DNA of 64,000 nucleotides from Spirochaetales bacterium (GTDB lineage Bacteria; Spirochaetota; Spirochaetia; SZUA-6; JAFGRV01): NCBI GenBank assembly GCA_016928415.1, contig JAFGKU010000144.1, positions 1 to 64,000 of the forward strand, read 5' to 3'. Shown piece by piece: positions 9,374 to 18,019 of this stretch (position 1 is its first letter; each line of letters starts with the position of its first letter). The notes under the pieces were generated by a model. It saw only the letters and a program-made list of their open reading frames with translations, ran no database searches and was not told where the DNA came from. The position numbers and the translations under genes were made by a program.

Positions 9374-11661
9374 GTTTCAAGGTTGCCGAAAGCACTGCCC
9401 TCACGGGTGAAGTGGCGGAAAAATTCGGCGGTAAATTTCTTACAGGCAATGGTTTCCTGGGTGTCCGCGGCACGCTGGAGGAATATACCCGGGAGGATAA
9501 ACCCGCCGTCAATATAGCCGGACTATACGACCAGGTCGGTGATTCGTGGCGCGAACCGGTTAATGCTCCTAACGGGTGTTATATAAAATTGTATTATGGT
9601 GACGTGCCGTGCCATTATGCGTCTGCCGGTGTTAAAAAACATTCGCAAACCCTTTACCTCGATAATGCCGTGCACGAGAGGGATACGGAGTTCGCAATGC
9701 ATGACGGCAATGCGGTCCGGGTAACGTCGAGAAAATTCGTTTCCCTGACGGATTATCATCTGATCTGCATCGAATACAGGTTCTCCGTTTCAAAGGGCGG
9801 CGCGATAAGTATCCACACGGGGATAGACGGTGATGTATGGGATATAAACGGCCCCCATCTTGCCGAAGTCAAGTGCTCGGAGAAACGCGGCCTTCTGGAA
9901 ATGTCCGCCGTTACCAATGAAAACAGGGTGGCATTGAGCGTGGCAGTGTTGTCCGTTTTCCCCTGCGGCGAATCAAGGTGCATTAAAGAAAAAAACAGGA
10001 TAACCCGGCAGATAAACTTCAAGGCGGAAGCGGGAAAGGAATATACACTGTATAAATTCGCGGCTGTTCACACCGGGATGGAGGACGCAGAACCGTCAAA
10101 GAAGAGTCTGGCTACCTGCCGGTCAGCCATGACAAAAGGATTTGACGCGGTCTTGGAAGACCACTCCATAAAATGGAAGAAGAGATGGGAACAATGCGAT
10201 GTGACCATCGAAGGGGACGAGACGGCACAGCTTGCCCTGCGCTACAGCCTTTATCATCTTTTAGCCGTTATGCCCGAGCATTCCGGCAGGGTATCCATAC
10301 CGGCAAGAGGACTTTCGGGACAGGTATACAAGGGGGGCATATTCTGGGATACGGAAATTTTCATGTTGCCCTTTTTTATCTATTCCTTTCCTTCCGTTGC
10401 CCGGAACCTTTTAATGTACCGTTTTCATACACTGGACGGCGCCAGGAGAAAAGCGGCCGAATACGGGTATAAGGGGGCCTTTTATGCCTGGGAAAGCCAG
10501 GATACGGGAGATGACGCCTGCACCCTCTTCAATGTAACAGACGTATTTACGAACAGGCCCATGCGGACTTATTTCAGGGATAAACAGATACACATCAGCG
10601 GTGATGTTGTTTATGCCGCCTGGAAATATTATGAAGTAACCGGTGACGACTCCGTGTTTTACGACGGTATGGCGGAAGTCGTTTTCGAGTGCGCGCGGTT
10701 TTTCGCTTCGTTTGTTTATTACAGCCCATACAGGCGGCGATACGAATTCCTGGATGTAACGGGACCGGATGAATATCATGAAAGGGTGAATAACAATGCT
10801 TTCACCAATATGATGGCCGCTCATACCCTGGATGTCTGCCTTTGGATTTACGAATTATTACAGGGTAAAAATCCCGGGTTTCTGAAAAGTTTAATGGGCA
10901 GGTTGAATTTCGTCGAAGACCTGGGGCTGATACGGGAAATCCGTGATAAATTATACCAGCCGAATCCCGATGAGAAAACGGGCGTCATACCCCAGTTTGA
11001 CGGGTATTTCAGGCTCAAGGAAATTACCGTGGAGGAACTCCTTGAGCAGAAATTACATGAATACGAATATCTGGGCGGCGGCAATGGCCTTGCCACAGCC
11101 ACACGGGTCATCAAACAGGCCGACGTGGTCCTGGTAATGGTGCTGTTTGGGGAGAAGTTCCCTTTCTCAATAAAGAGGAAAAACTGGGAATATTATGAAC
11201 CGAGAACGGAGCATGGCTCCAGCTTAAGCGCCTGCGCGTATTCCCTGATAGCATCGGAGACGGGTTTCCGTGATTATGCCTATGAATATTTTCTGAAAAC
11301 CGCAATGATTGACCTGACGGGAAAATCAAAACAGTATGTCGGCGACCTGTACATAGGCGGCACCCACCCCGCGGCTAACGGCGGGGCATGGATGTCCTTT
11401 GCGATGGGCTTTTGCGGTATTAGCTATTCGGGGAAAGAACTGTCCGTCAACCCGAGGCTGCCCGCTGCCTGGGAATTCGTCAGTTTCCCAATGATGGTGA
11501 ACGGGGTTAAACTCCGGTTGCGGATCACAAGGGATAATGTGGAAATTAATACGATTGAAGGTGAACCAGAAGGGTTAACCGTGAATGTCTGTAATACCAT
11601 ACATGCACTTTCCGGGGGAAAAAAAATTTCAATTGCGTTGAGTAAAAGGAGGGCATTATGA
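9370..11661 (+). CDS. GH65 disaccharide phosphorylase, second copy
   Basis: This is a 763-residue paralogue of the preceding gene. It has the N-terminal motif TGNGFLGVRGTLEEY, the barrel motif GGIFWDTEIFMLPFF, the general acid in TGPDEYHERVNNNAFTNM (Glu468) and the phosphate-binding end YYEPRTEHGSSLSACAYS. KQADVVLVMVLF is also a family hallmark. It is coupled to its neighbours by ATGA overlaps on both sides. Together with the adjacent phosphoglucomutase this gives a complete phosphorolytic path from imported glucobioses to glucose and glucose 6-phosphate. Kojibiose, nigerose, trehalose or maltose are all possible substrates. Confidence 0.92.
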   Translation: MSFKVAESTALTGEVAEKFGGKFLTGNGFLGVRGTLEEYTREDKPAVNIAGLYDQVGDSWREPVNAPNGCYIKLYYGDVPCHYASAGVKKHSQTLYLDNAVHERDTEFAMHDGNAVRVTSRKFVSLTDYHLICIEYRFSVSKGGAISIHTGIDGDVWDINGPHLAEVKCSEKRGLLEMSAVTNENRVALSVAVLSVFPCGESRCIKEKNRITRQINFKAEAGKEYTLYKFAAVHTGMEDAEPSKKSLATCRSAMTKGFDAVLEDHSIKWKKRWEQCDVTIEGDETAQLALRYSLYHLLAVMPEHSGRVSIPARGLSGQVYKGGIFWDTEIFMLPFFIYSFPSVARNLLMYRFHTLDGARRKAAEYGYKGAFYAWESQDTGDDACTLFNVTDVFTNRPMRTYFRDKQIHISGDVVYAAWKYYEVTGDDSVFYDGMAEVVFECARFFASFVYYSPYRRRYEFLDVTGPDEYHERVNNNAFTNMMAAHTLDVCLWIYELLQGKNPGFLKSLMGRLNFVEDLGLIREIRDKLYQPNPDEKTGVIPQFDGYFRLKEITVEELLEQKLHEYEYLGGGNGLATATRVIKQADVVLVMVLFGEKFPFSIKRKNWEYYEPRTEHGSSLSACAYSLIASETGFRDYAYEYFLKTAMIDLTGKSKQYVGDLYIGGTHPAANGGAWMSFAMGFCGISYSGKELSVNPRLPAAWEFVSFPMMVNGVKLRLRITRDNVEINTIEGEPEGLTVNVCNTIHALSGGKKISIALSKRRAL

Positions 11662-12311
11662 TTAACACGAAAAAATTCGCCATTTTTGATCTTGACGGTG
11701 TTATTGTCGATACGGCGAAATATCACTACCTGGCATGGAAAAAACTCGCCAAAACACTGGGGTTCGACTTTTCCGAGTCCGATAATGAGCGCCTTAAAGG
11801 AGTGAGCCGGATGCAGTCGCTGGATATTCTTCTGGAGATCGGCGGCCTTCAGTGTACGGAAGTGGAAAAGACGGTAATGGCCGATAAAAAAAACCAGTGG
11901 TATCTTGAATACATAGACAGCATGACGCCTGCTGAAATACTTCCAGGCGCGGAGGAATATGTCCGGTCGCTCAAGGCCCGGGGATTGAAAACGGCCCTGG
12001 GGTCCGCCAGTAAAAACGCGAGAAAGATCCTTGACAAGCTGAACCTGTCTTCCGTATTCGATGTGGTTGTAGACGGGAAAATGGTCAGCCACACCAAGCC
12101 CGATCCGGAGGTTTTCCTGACAGCCGCAAAACTTCTCAAAGGCGATCCCGCTGAATGTGTCGTGTTTGAAGACGCGGAGGCCGGGATCGAGGCGGCCAAG
12201 AGGGCGGGAATGTATGCCGTGGGAATCGGAAAACCCGAGGTTCTCCCGAAGGCGGATATAATCGTGTCGGGCCTGCAGGAATTATTCTGTAAAAATCTGT
12301 GCTGTTCGTGA
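11658..12311 (+). CDS. pgmB: Beta-phosphoglucomutase (HAD superfamily)
   Basis: This is a 217-residue enzyme that converts beta-glucose 1-phosphate, the product of GH65 phosphorylases, to glucose 6-phosphate. The HAD motif FAIFDLDGVIVDT supplies nucleophile Asp11 and acid/base Asp13. The cap segment ERLKGVSRMQSLDIL is characteristic of beta-PGM. GSASKNARKIL is motif II/III, and the metal-binding end is VVFEDAEAGIEAAKRAG. The start overlaps the GH65 stop (ATGA) with AGGAGGG upstream, so it is the third gene of the operon. Confidence 0.93.
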   Translation: MINTKKFAIFDLDGVIVDTAKYHYLAWKKLAKTLGFDFSESDNERLKGVSRMQSLDILLEIGGLQCTEVEKTVMADKKNQWYLEYIDSMTPAEILPGAEEYVRSLKARGLKTALGSASKNARKILDKLNLSSVFDVVVDGKMVSHTKPDPEVFLTAAKLLKGDPAECVVFEDAEAGIEAAKRAGMYAVGIGKPEVLPKADIIVSGLQELFCKNLCCS

Positions 12312-12370
12312 TTATAGCAGCTTTAAAAACCACTATATTTGCCAGCTTGCCGAATAAAAATTTTTATATA

Positions 12371-12422
12371 ATCGCGGTTTTTAGAGTTGCCCGGAATAAA
12401 GAATCGGTTTTTAGGGGTCCCC
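12371..12422. repeat. Dispersed repeat, degenerate copy with arms in direct orientation
   Basis: Two half-units, ATCGCGGTTTTTAGAGTTGCCC and ATCGGTTTTTAGGGGTCCCC, lie 30 bases apart in the same orientation instead of facing each other as in the other two copies. The last bases touch the stop codon of the convergent gene at 12422. Confidence 0.55.
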
Positions 12423-13804
12423 TATTTAAACTCGTTGATGAACGGGTATTGATTTTCAAGCGAGGTAAAGGAACTCTGCTTCATTGTCGCCGTCAATAAT
12501 TTTTCAGTATTCGCCATGGCCTTGTCAATGCCCGTATAATCGAGTACGATGGAGTCGATCAGCTGGTCCCTCTGAATTTGTTCGAATTCCCCGGGGAAAG
12601 GCCCGGGCCAGATGGTCCTGTCAAAAGTTTTCGTAAACGTCTGGATAAACTCGTTGTTTTTGATTTTTTCATTGTCATCCAATGAGCGTTTGCTTGGGGC
12701 CACGCCGAATCTCAGGTCCAGGTCCAGAAGGTATTGATCGCTTGCCAGGAAAAATTTTATGATATCGAACGCCACAAGCTGCTTTTTCTTGTCCGAGTAT
12801 TTGCTCACACCCATCGATGATTCGCCGTTGTTTCTGTCGTAGGCGGGAGGAAGGTTCCCGGTCCAGGATGGAAGGGGAAAAGAGGCGAACGGGATATCGG
12901 GATAATAATTCTGCATCCAGTTGACAACCCATCCCCAGCTGTAGATCATGGAAGACTGCCCTTTCCCGAAGGAATCATTATACCAGGAGAATTTTATGTC
13001 CGTTACCCTCGAGCCGCGGTAAAAGTCAAGAATGTACTTCAAGGTTTCCCGCGACCTCGCCGTATTGATAATGGGCGTTTTCCCGTCAAACACCTCGAAC
13101 AGGCGCTGGCCTTTTTGAAGGTTCATTGCCATGAACAATGCCCAGCCTATTCCATTGGGATTGAATCCCGCTCTTACCATTTTCCCTTTTGCGTCGAATT
13201 TGGTCAGTTTTTTTGCCACCAGTTTCAGCTGGTCCCATGTTTTCGGGTAATCTTTTTCCGTGAGGCCGGCTTCTTCCCAATGTTTTTTATTGTACAGGAT
13301 GCAGCTTGTCATCAGCCCGGTATCTATGAAGTAGATGTTTCCATTAATAATGTGGGAAGGGACCTGCCTGAAATCTTTCTTGAGGGCGGTATAGGGAAAT
13401 ATTTCCTCGGGGTACGGTTCCATATGCGGTATCAGTACCCCGCTGTAAGAATTATGAACATGAAAAAAGTCGGGACCGATTCCGGAAGCCAGGGCAATCT
13501 GCAGCTTGTTGAAATGTTCACTGAACGTGGCTGACAGCATCTCGATGTTTACATTGGGATGGATTGCCATATAATCCTTGAGCATCGATTTATAAACGAT
13601 TTCCTGGTCAACCTGTGTCCAGAATGTCAATGTGACAGGTTCTCCATTATTGACGGGTACGGTGGGGTCGTATTTCAACGCGGAACCGAAAATAGTCATT
13701 TTTGTTCCGGCCGGCATATCCTTGTCATGGTTTTTATTTCCGCCCGGTCCGCAGGAGAAGAGAAATATAAGCAATATGGCTAATACGAATACATTTTTTT
13801 TCAT
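12422..13804 (-). CDS. Sugar-binding lipoprotein of an ABC transporter, orphan
   Basis: This is a 460-residue family-1 solute-binding protein. The N-terminus MKKNVFVLAILLIFLFSC has a lipobox ending at Cys18, so it should be a lipidated protein. The mature chain has TLTFWTQVDQEIVYKSML near the start, the domain-I motif LQIALASGIGPDFFHVHN, and ILYNKKHWEEAGLTEKDYPKTW, all typical of CUT1 binding proteins. No permease genes are adjacent. It is convergent with the GH65-pgmB operon and has its own strong promoter. It may serve the permeases at 1-3 kb or act as a stand-alone sugar receptor. Confidence 0.88.
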   Translation of the reverse strand: MKKNVFVLAILLIFLFSCGPGGNKNHDKDMPAGTKMTIFGSALKYDPTVPVNNGEPVTLTFWTQVDQEIVYKSMLKDYMAIHPNVNIEMLSATFSEHFNKLQIALASGIGPDFFHVHNSYSGVLIPHMEPYPEEIFPYTALKKDFRQVPSHIINGNIYFIDTGLMTSCILYNKKHWEEAGLTEKDYPKTWDQLKLVAKKLTKFDAKGKMVRAGFNPNGIGWALFMAMNLQKGQRLFEVFDGKTPIINTARSRETLKYILDFYRGSRVTDIKFSWYNDSFGKGQSSMIYSWGWVVNWMQNYYPDIPFASFPLPSWTGNLPPAYDRNNGESSMGVSKYSDKKKQLVAFDIIKFFLASDQYLLDLDLRFGVAPSKRSLDDNEKIKNNEFIQTFTKTFDRTIWPGPFPGEFEQIQRDQLIDSIVLDYTGIDKAMANTEKLLTATMKQSSFTSLENQYPFINEFK

Positions 13805-13821
13805 GACACCTACAATATCGT

Positions 13822-13850
13822 ATTTTATCCAATCCCGGAACGAATGTCAA
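13822..13850 (-). promoter_or_regulatory. Sigma70-type promoter of the orphan binding-protein gene
   Basis: On the minus strand TTGACA (13850-13845) is followed after exactly 17 bases by TAAAAT (13827-13822), 18 bases before the start codon at 13804. Both hexamers are near consensus. Confidence 0.75.
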
Positions 13851-13921
13851 TTTATACACGGTTCCGTTTCGTCGGTCATTCCATGAAAAACCTGAAAATC
13901 AGAAGGATGTCATTCAATCTG

Positions 13922-16807
13922 TTACCTTGAAATCTCCTCCTTTTCCATTTCTTCCTCGGGCGCCTTTTCACGTTCCTTTTCTACCTTGATCAGTTTCCCG
14001 TTTTCATAGCTGGCCTTGTAGAGAAGGTTGCCCCTGTCATCATACTCTTCGTAGATTCCGTGCCTGAGATTGTTCCTGTATTCGTCCTTCACGGCGATTT
14101 TCCCATTGGGATAGTACTCGATTGCCGTTCCTTCCCTCTTGTCCTTGTCCCAGGGTATTTCCTTGTGCTTCGTGCCGTCCTCGTAATACCACAATTCCGT
14201 TCCCTGTTTCATGGCGTTCAGGTAGGGAATTTTCGACCGCACGTTACCATTGGGCCAGTTATCGGTAAAATAAAACACCTGTGGTATGATTTCCTTTCCC
14301 GTTTGCACGCCGTCCGTATAAAAATATTTCGCCGTCAGGCTGCCGTCTGGACCGTACTGCTCGTGCACGCCGTGGATTTTGTCGTTCTTGTAAGGTATTT
14401 TCGCCATAACCGTTTTGCCGTCCTCGTAATACTGGATTTCCGTGCCTTCCCTTTTGCCCATGGCGTAGACAGCCGTTCTCTGGAGTTTGCCGTCTTCGTA
14501 GTATTTGTTTTCCGTACCGTTTGCCAGGCCCTGTGTGTAGGGTGTTTCCAGTTCCAGGTTGCCATTGGAATAATAAAAATATTCCGTCCCTTCCTTTTTA
14601 CCGCCGACGTATTTCGTGCTGGTTTTCGTTTTGCCATTGGGCCAGCTTGTCGTTTTGGTGACCGGTTTTTCCTCGCGGGACAGCTCAACCCCGTTTTCAT
14701 ATTCGATTTTTTTCAGCAGCTTGCCTTTTTCATCGTAAATTTCCATGGTTCCGTGCATCTGGTTGTTTTTGTAAGGGGTTTTATACTGGATTTTCCCGTT
14801 TTCGAAATATATGAAGGAATAACCTTCCTGACTGCCTTCCGTAAAGCTGAGCTTATGGGTGAGTTTTCCCTTCTCATTGTACCATTCCTCCATGCCGTGC
14901 TTTTGACCCTGGTCGTTATACGGGAATTTGAATTCCGGTTTGCCATTGACGTGATACTGGTATTCGGTCCAGCCTTTTGTCATTCCCTTGTCGAAATATT
15001 CCTCTTTAAGAATTTTTTCTGCCTCGTTATAGTAGACGGCCTTTCCCTGTGCCATGCCGCTACTATAGGTTGTTTTATCCTTGATTTTTCCGTTTTCATA
15101 ATAATGAATCACGTTTCCATGAAGGAGATCGTTCTTATAGGGCATGACGGAAGCCGTTTTTCCGTTTTCAAAGAATTCACTGAATGTTCCCTCTTTCTTG
15201 CCGTTTTTGTATGTTTCAATGCTTTTTTTCTTTCCGTTCGGGTAAAACTCCTCATTTTTTCTTTGCTTCTCGAAAGCCGTGACCTTTCCCCCCTTTTCCT
15301 TTGTCTGCCCCCAGACCACGGTTTCCTTCCGGGATTTACCCCCTTCGGGGTAATAATATTCCTGCCATTGCATAAGCCCTTTCTTTGAACTGCGCTTCCA
15401 TTGCAGGGCACCGTTTTCGAAATAGCCGTAGGACAGACCTTCTTCCATATCCGCCTTATACGAAATCTTCATGCTGGTTTTACCGTTTTCGTAGTAGAAA
15501 TGGGCGTAACCGCTTTTCACTCCGTTTTTATACATTTCATCCTGAACTATTACACCGGCCGGCTTGTAGTATTTCGTGACCCCGTTTCTTTTCCCATTGA
15601 GCAAAGACTCGTCCAGGACGGGTTTATCGTTTTCATATTGCGTCACGCGCGAGATAAAGCCGTCGTCGTCATATGAAAAGGCGTATGCCTTGCCGCCTGG
15701 CATTTCAAGCTTGATTGCCGTTATGTACCCCAGCCGGGGTTCCTCTTTACGTGTGATAACCGTCACGGCCTTCTGATATGTGCCGATTCCGTTCCACACG
15801 TATTTGCCGCCTGATGTGAGGGTCAGACTGCCCATTTCCTTATTGTAGGAATCAAGGCAATGGATGATGTTTTTCGTGATGCTGCCGTTGTCGATTGTGC
15901 CGTGTTCCCATTCCTTGCCGCCCTTGCGGAAAAATGTAAATTCGAGGGTTTCCAATCCGATGTCTGTCGATGAATATACCTGTTGTTTAATCCCCCTGGT
16001 ATTGTAGACATATTCCATATAAGGCCCGTACTCCTTGGTGTCGAATTTCATTTCATCGTTATGGTAGGGTACCTGCTTCTCGAGTTTTCCATTCTTGTAA
16101 TACCATTCCTCTATTCCCTCCTTTTTACCCAGGATCAGCCTTGTTTTTCTTTTCAGCTTCTTGTTCGGCCATTTTTCTGTTTTGAATTTTGGTGTGAGGG
16201 ATTTTATAAAGGCACTCGACTGGAATATCACGGTGACACCATCCGGCTGTTCGCCTAATTCACGCATTTCGTTTTCCCTCACGTTGATGGTGAGGGGCTT
16301 GTTTGCCGCTCCTGTCGAGTACTGCATGTAATCCGCCAGCCGCAGGATATAGATGGCGCCGTCCGTTGTTTTCTCTAGATAATAACCCGATTTTTTTGCT
16401 ATGAAAACAAGCTGGTATGACCAGATTTCGGGACCGGAGAAATCAAGTTCCGCCGTGCCGTTACTGAAGTGGATCATTTCCACTTCCACGGCCACATTAT
16501 TCGTTTTCTTTTTACCTGTCTCCGGATCCGCGACTGTTTCCTTATAGGTTATTTCACCCTTGCCATCCTTGACTTTTTTGAGCTGTGTATCGAAAGCCTT
16601 TCTCAAATCCTTGCTGGGATTTTTGGAACTGGCCGAGACCAGGGGTGCCAGATTGCCCCTGGCCAGGTACACTTCGGGATCAGACTTCAGGCCGGGTTTG
16701 TTGATTGTGATGCTCAAAGAAGTCGGCAATCCCTCTTCAGCCGAAAGGGGGTCCAAAACCAGCGCCATTGAAGCCAGGAAAAAATAAAGGACTCGTTTAT
16801 TAATCAT
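13922..16807 (-). CDS. Exported YwqK/MORN_2-type repeat protein
   Basis: This is a 961-residue protein. ATG 16807 is preferred: AAGGAGT lies seven bases upstream, and it gives the signal peptide MINKRVLYFFLASMALVLDP ending near LSAEE. The first 210 residues are a non-repetitive domain. From about 215 to the end it is built of roughly twenty units of about 23 residues with the pattern YYENGK ... PYKND ... HG. Units beginning with W-P-N (KWPNKK, SWPNGK, NWPNGN) occur three times and seem to head sub-blocks. The tail is very acidic and basic (KEREKAPEEEMEKEEI). These repeats occur in toxin-antidote YwqK proteins and in many surface proteins. The function is unknown; an outer-surface or periplasmic scaffold is likely. 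Confidence 0.8.
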   Translation of the reverse strand: MINKRVLYFFLASMALVLDPLSAEEGLPTSLSITINKPGLKSDPEVYLARGNLAPLVSASSKNPSKDLRKAFDTQLKKVKDGKGEITYKETVADPETGKKKTNNVAVEVEMIHFSNGTAELDFSGPEIWSYQLVFIAKKSGYYLEKTTDGAIYILRLADYMQYSTGAANKPLTINVRENEMRELGEQPDGVTVIFQSSAFIKSLTPKFKTEKWPNKKLKRKTRLILGKKEGIEEWYYKNGKLEKQVPYHNDEMKFDTKEYGPYMEYVYNTRGIKQQVYSSTDIGLETLEFTFFRKGGKEWEHGTIDNGSITKNIIHCLDSYNKEMGSLTLTSGGKYVWNGIGTYQKAVTVITRKEEPRLGYITAIKLEMPGGKAYAFSYDDDGFISRVTQYENDKPVLDESLLNGKRNGVTKYYKPAGVIVQDEMYKNGVKSGYAHFYYENGKTSMKISYKADMEEGLSYGYFENGALQWKRSSKKGLMQWQEYYYPEGGKSRKETVVWGQTKEKGGKVTAFEKQRKNEEFYPNGKKKSIETYKNGKKEGTFSEFFENGKTASVMPYKNDLLHGNVIHYYENGKIKDKTTYSSGMAQGKAVYYNEAEKILKEEYFDKGMTKGWTEYQYHVNGKPEFKFPYNDQGQKHGMEEWYNEKGKLTHKLSFTEGSQEGYSFIYFENGKIQYKTPYKNNQMHGTMEIYDEKGKLLKKIEYENGVELSREEKPVTKTTSWPNGKTKTSTKYVGGKKEGTEYFYYSNGNLELETPYTQGLANGTENKYYEDGKLQRTAVYAMGKREGTEIQYYEDGKTVMAKIPYKNDKIHGVHEQYGPDGSLTAKYFYTDGVQTGKEIIPQVFYFTDNWPNGNVRSKIPYLNAMKQGTELWYYEDGTKHKEIPWDKDKREGTAIEYYPNGKIAVKDEYRNNLRHGIYEEYDDRGNLLYKASYENGKLIKVEKEREKAPEEEMEKEEISR

Positions 16808-16919
16808 GGCATTACTCCTTGCTGATATTATAAGCAATGAAAAAATGAATTTACATTCTTTTTAGACGAAAAATAAGTCATTATTGTTTTTAAGGATTTG
16901 TTTAAAAGGTTGTCTGCCG

Positions 16920-16977
16920 GCAAAAAAATAAAAGAACGCCATCCCTCCGGGGGTAGATGACGACAGGGACGGCGTTC
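16920..16977 (-). terminator. Minus-strand intrinsic terminator upstream of the YwqK-repeat gene
   Basis: GAACGCCGTCCCT and AGGGATGGCGTTC form a 13-bp stem with one G-T wobble, followed on the minus strand by TTTTATTTTTTT. No T run follows on the plus strand. No minus-strand gene lies to the right, so it must end a short leader or small RNA, or attenuate the YwqK-repeat gene that begins 113 bases downstream. Confidence 0.65.
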
Positions 16978-17120
16978 AATATAAATTGAAGGGGGTTAAG
17001 TTCTATACTCCTCCTGCTATACTATACCTTTCACGGCCCAATCCGTTTCAGGGAAAACCATACCGGAGTATAAAGTTATCGCGGTTTTTTGGCTTGTATT
17101 CTTGGAAAAATGCATTATAT
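16978..17120 (-). ncRNA. Candidate structured leader or small RNA
   Basis: Between a minus-strand TATAAT-like box (17119-17114) and the terminator lies about 140 bases without a convincing gene. An 8-bp pair, TATACTCC (17004-17011) with GGAGTATA (17065-17072), could close a hairpin domain. I recognise no known riboswitch or RNA family. The -35 is poor, so transcription is unproven. Confidence 0.25.
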
Positions 17121-17141
17121 TCTATTATGTATGAGGTTCAT

Positions 17142-17774
17142 GTGAAAAAATATTTGGTTTTTTATACGGTTTTACTCATATTAATCTGCCCGGTCACGGT
17201 TTTCGGAACAGGGAACATCAATGTGGGCGGGGGTATTGTCGCCATTCTTAATTTTGACCCATTGAACGGGATAACGGGAATCGTCCCGGCCCTTACCGTT
17301 TCGTTTCCGGTTTTTACCATAGATGGCAGCAATTCGCTGAATACCCGGGTCACCCTCTGGGGTGCCTATTATAACTGGTCGGGGGTGGAGGCCGTGCCTT
17401 CGGAAGAAGAAAACAGGGAAATGCTTGTCACCGGGTGTATAGGCAGCCTGACCTACGTTTACACCCTGACAATGAACCCCAAATGGAAACTCGGTCTCGA
17501 AGCAGGCGCGGCCCTGCTGGTCAGGATACCCGTTTCTCTTGCTCCTGCGTATGATCCCCTTTACCCTGATTTTTATGGATACTTTTTCGGTGCCTTTCGC
17601 TTCATCATGCCGGATACGGGCATATCGGCAAGTTATCAATTCGCCGATAACCTGGGCTTATGCTTGTCCGCGCATGCGCTCTGGCCCATCTTCCATCTCT
17701 GGGATTCTGAAGGCGCCAATTTTTTTAACCAGACAGTCATCACCGGCCTGTTCGAAATTATCGTGAATTACTAG
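17142..17774 (+). CDS. Exported protein, probable small outer-membrane beta-barrel
   Basis: This is a 210-residue protein with no family I recognise. The frame is open from 16986. GTG 17142 is preferred because GAGG lies six bases before it and the product then begins with a clear signal peptide (KKYLVFYTVLLILICPVTVFG). The mature part alternates short hydrophobic and aromatic strands with Gly- and Asn-rich turns (NINVGGGIVAILNF, RVTLWGAYYNWSG, FGAFRFIMPDTGISASY) and ends in a strand, LFEIIVNY, with a terminal aromatic residue. All this fits an outer-membrane barrel. It stands alone between opposite-strand and AT-rich neighbours. Confidence 0.6.
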   Translation: MKKYLVFYTVLLILICPVTVFGTGNINVGGGIVAILNFDPLNGITGIVPALTVSFPVFTIDGSNSLNTRVTLWGAYYNWSGVEAVPSEEENREMLVTGCIGSLTYVYTLTMNPKWKLGLEAGAALLVRIPVSLAPAYDPLYPDFYGYFFGAFRFIMPDTGISASYQFADNLGLCLSAHALWPIFHLWDSEGANFFNQTVITGLFEIIVNY

Positions 17775-17959
17775 ATAAATTATCGTTGATTCTCATATAG
17801 TTGTGGCAAGTAGATAATTCATTCCATATTGGCTCTTTTATAATCTTTGCCCAACATGGATGAAAAGTGAATGTGTTTATTTTGATCCATAATTTTAAAC
17901 AACAAGTTTACCTGATTGTGGTTTTTGATTTGAAAATAACCTGAATAGCTACTTTTTTC

Positions 17960-17989
17960 TTGACAATAATAATATGTCCATTTTATATT
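17960..17989 (+). promoter_or_regulatory. Sigma70-type promoter of the AT-rich membrane-protein pair
   Basis: TTGACA (17960-17965) is followed by TTATAT after 17 bases or TATATT after 18. It lies 30 bases before the ribosome site GGAG (18010-18013) of the gene starting at 18020. Confidence 0.6.
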
Positions 17990-18019
17990 CTATTATCAGC
18001 TTAAGGTGCGGAGAAATTG

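Noticed and set aside
14060-15388. 442-codon plus-strand open frame
   Set aside because: It is the complement of the YwqK-repeat region; its repetitive F/V-rich sequence mirrors the repeats and it has no start signal.
16986-17141. N-terminal extension of the barrel-like protein from ATG 16986
   Set aside because: The added 52 residues precede a clear signal peptide, and a GAGG ribosome site sits before GTG 17142.
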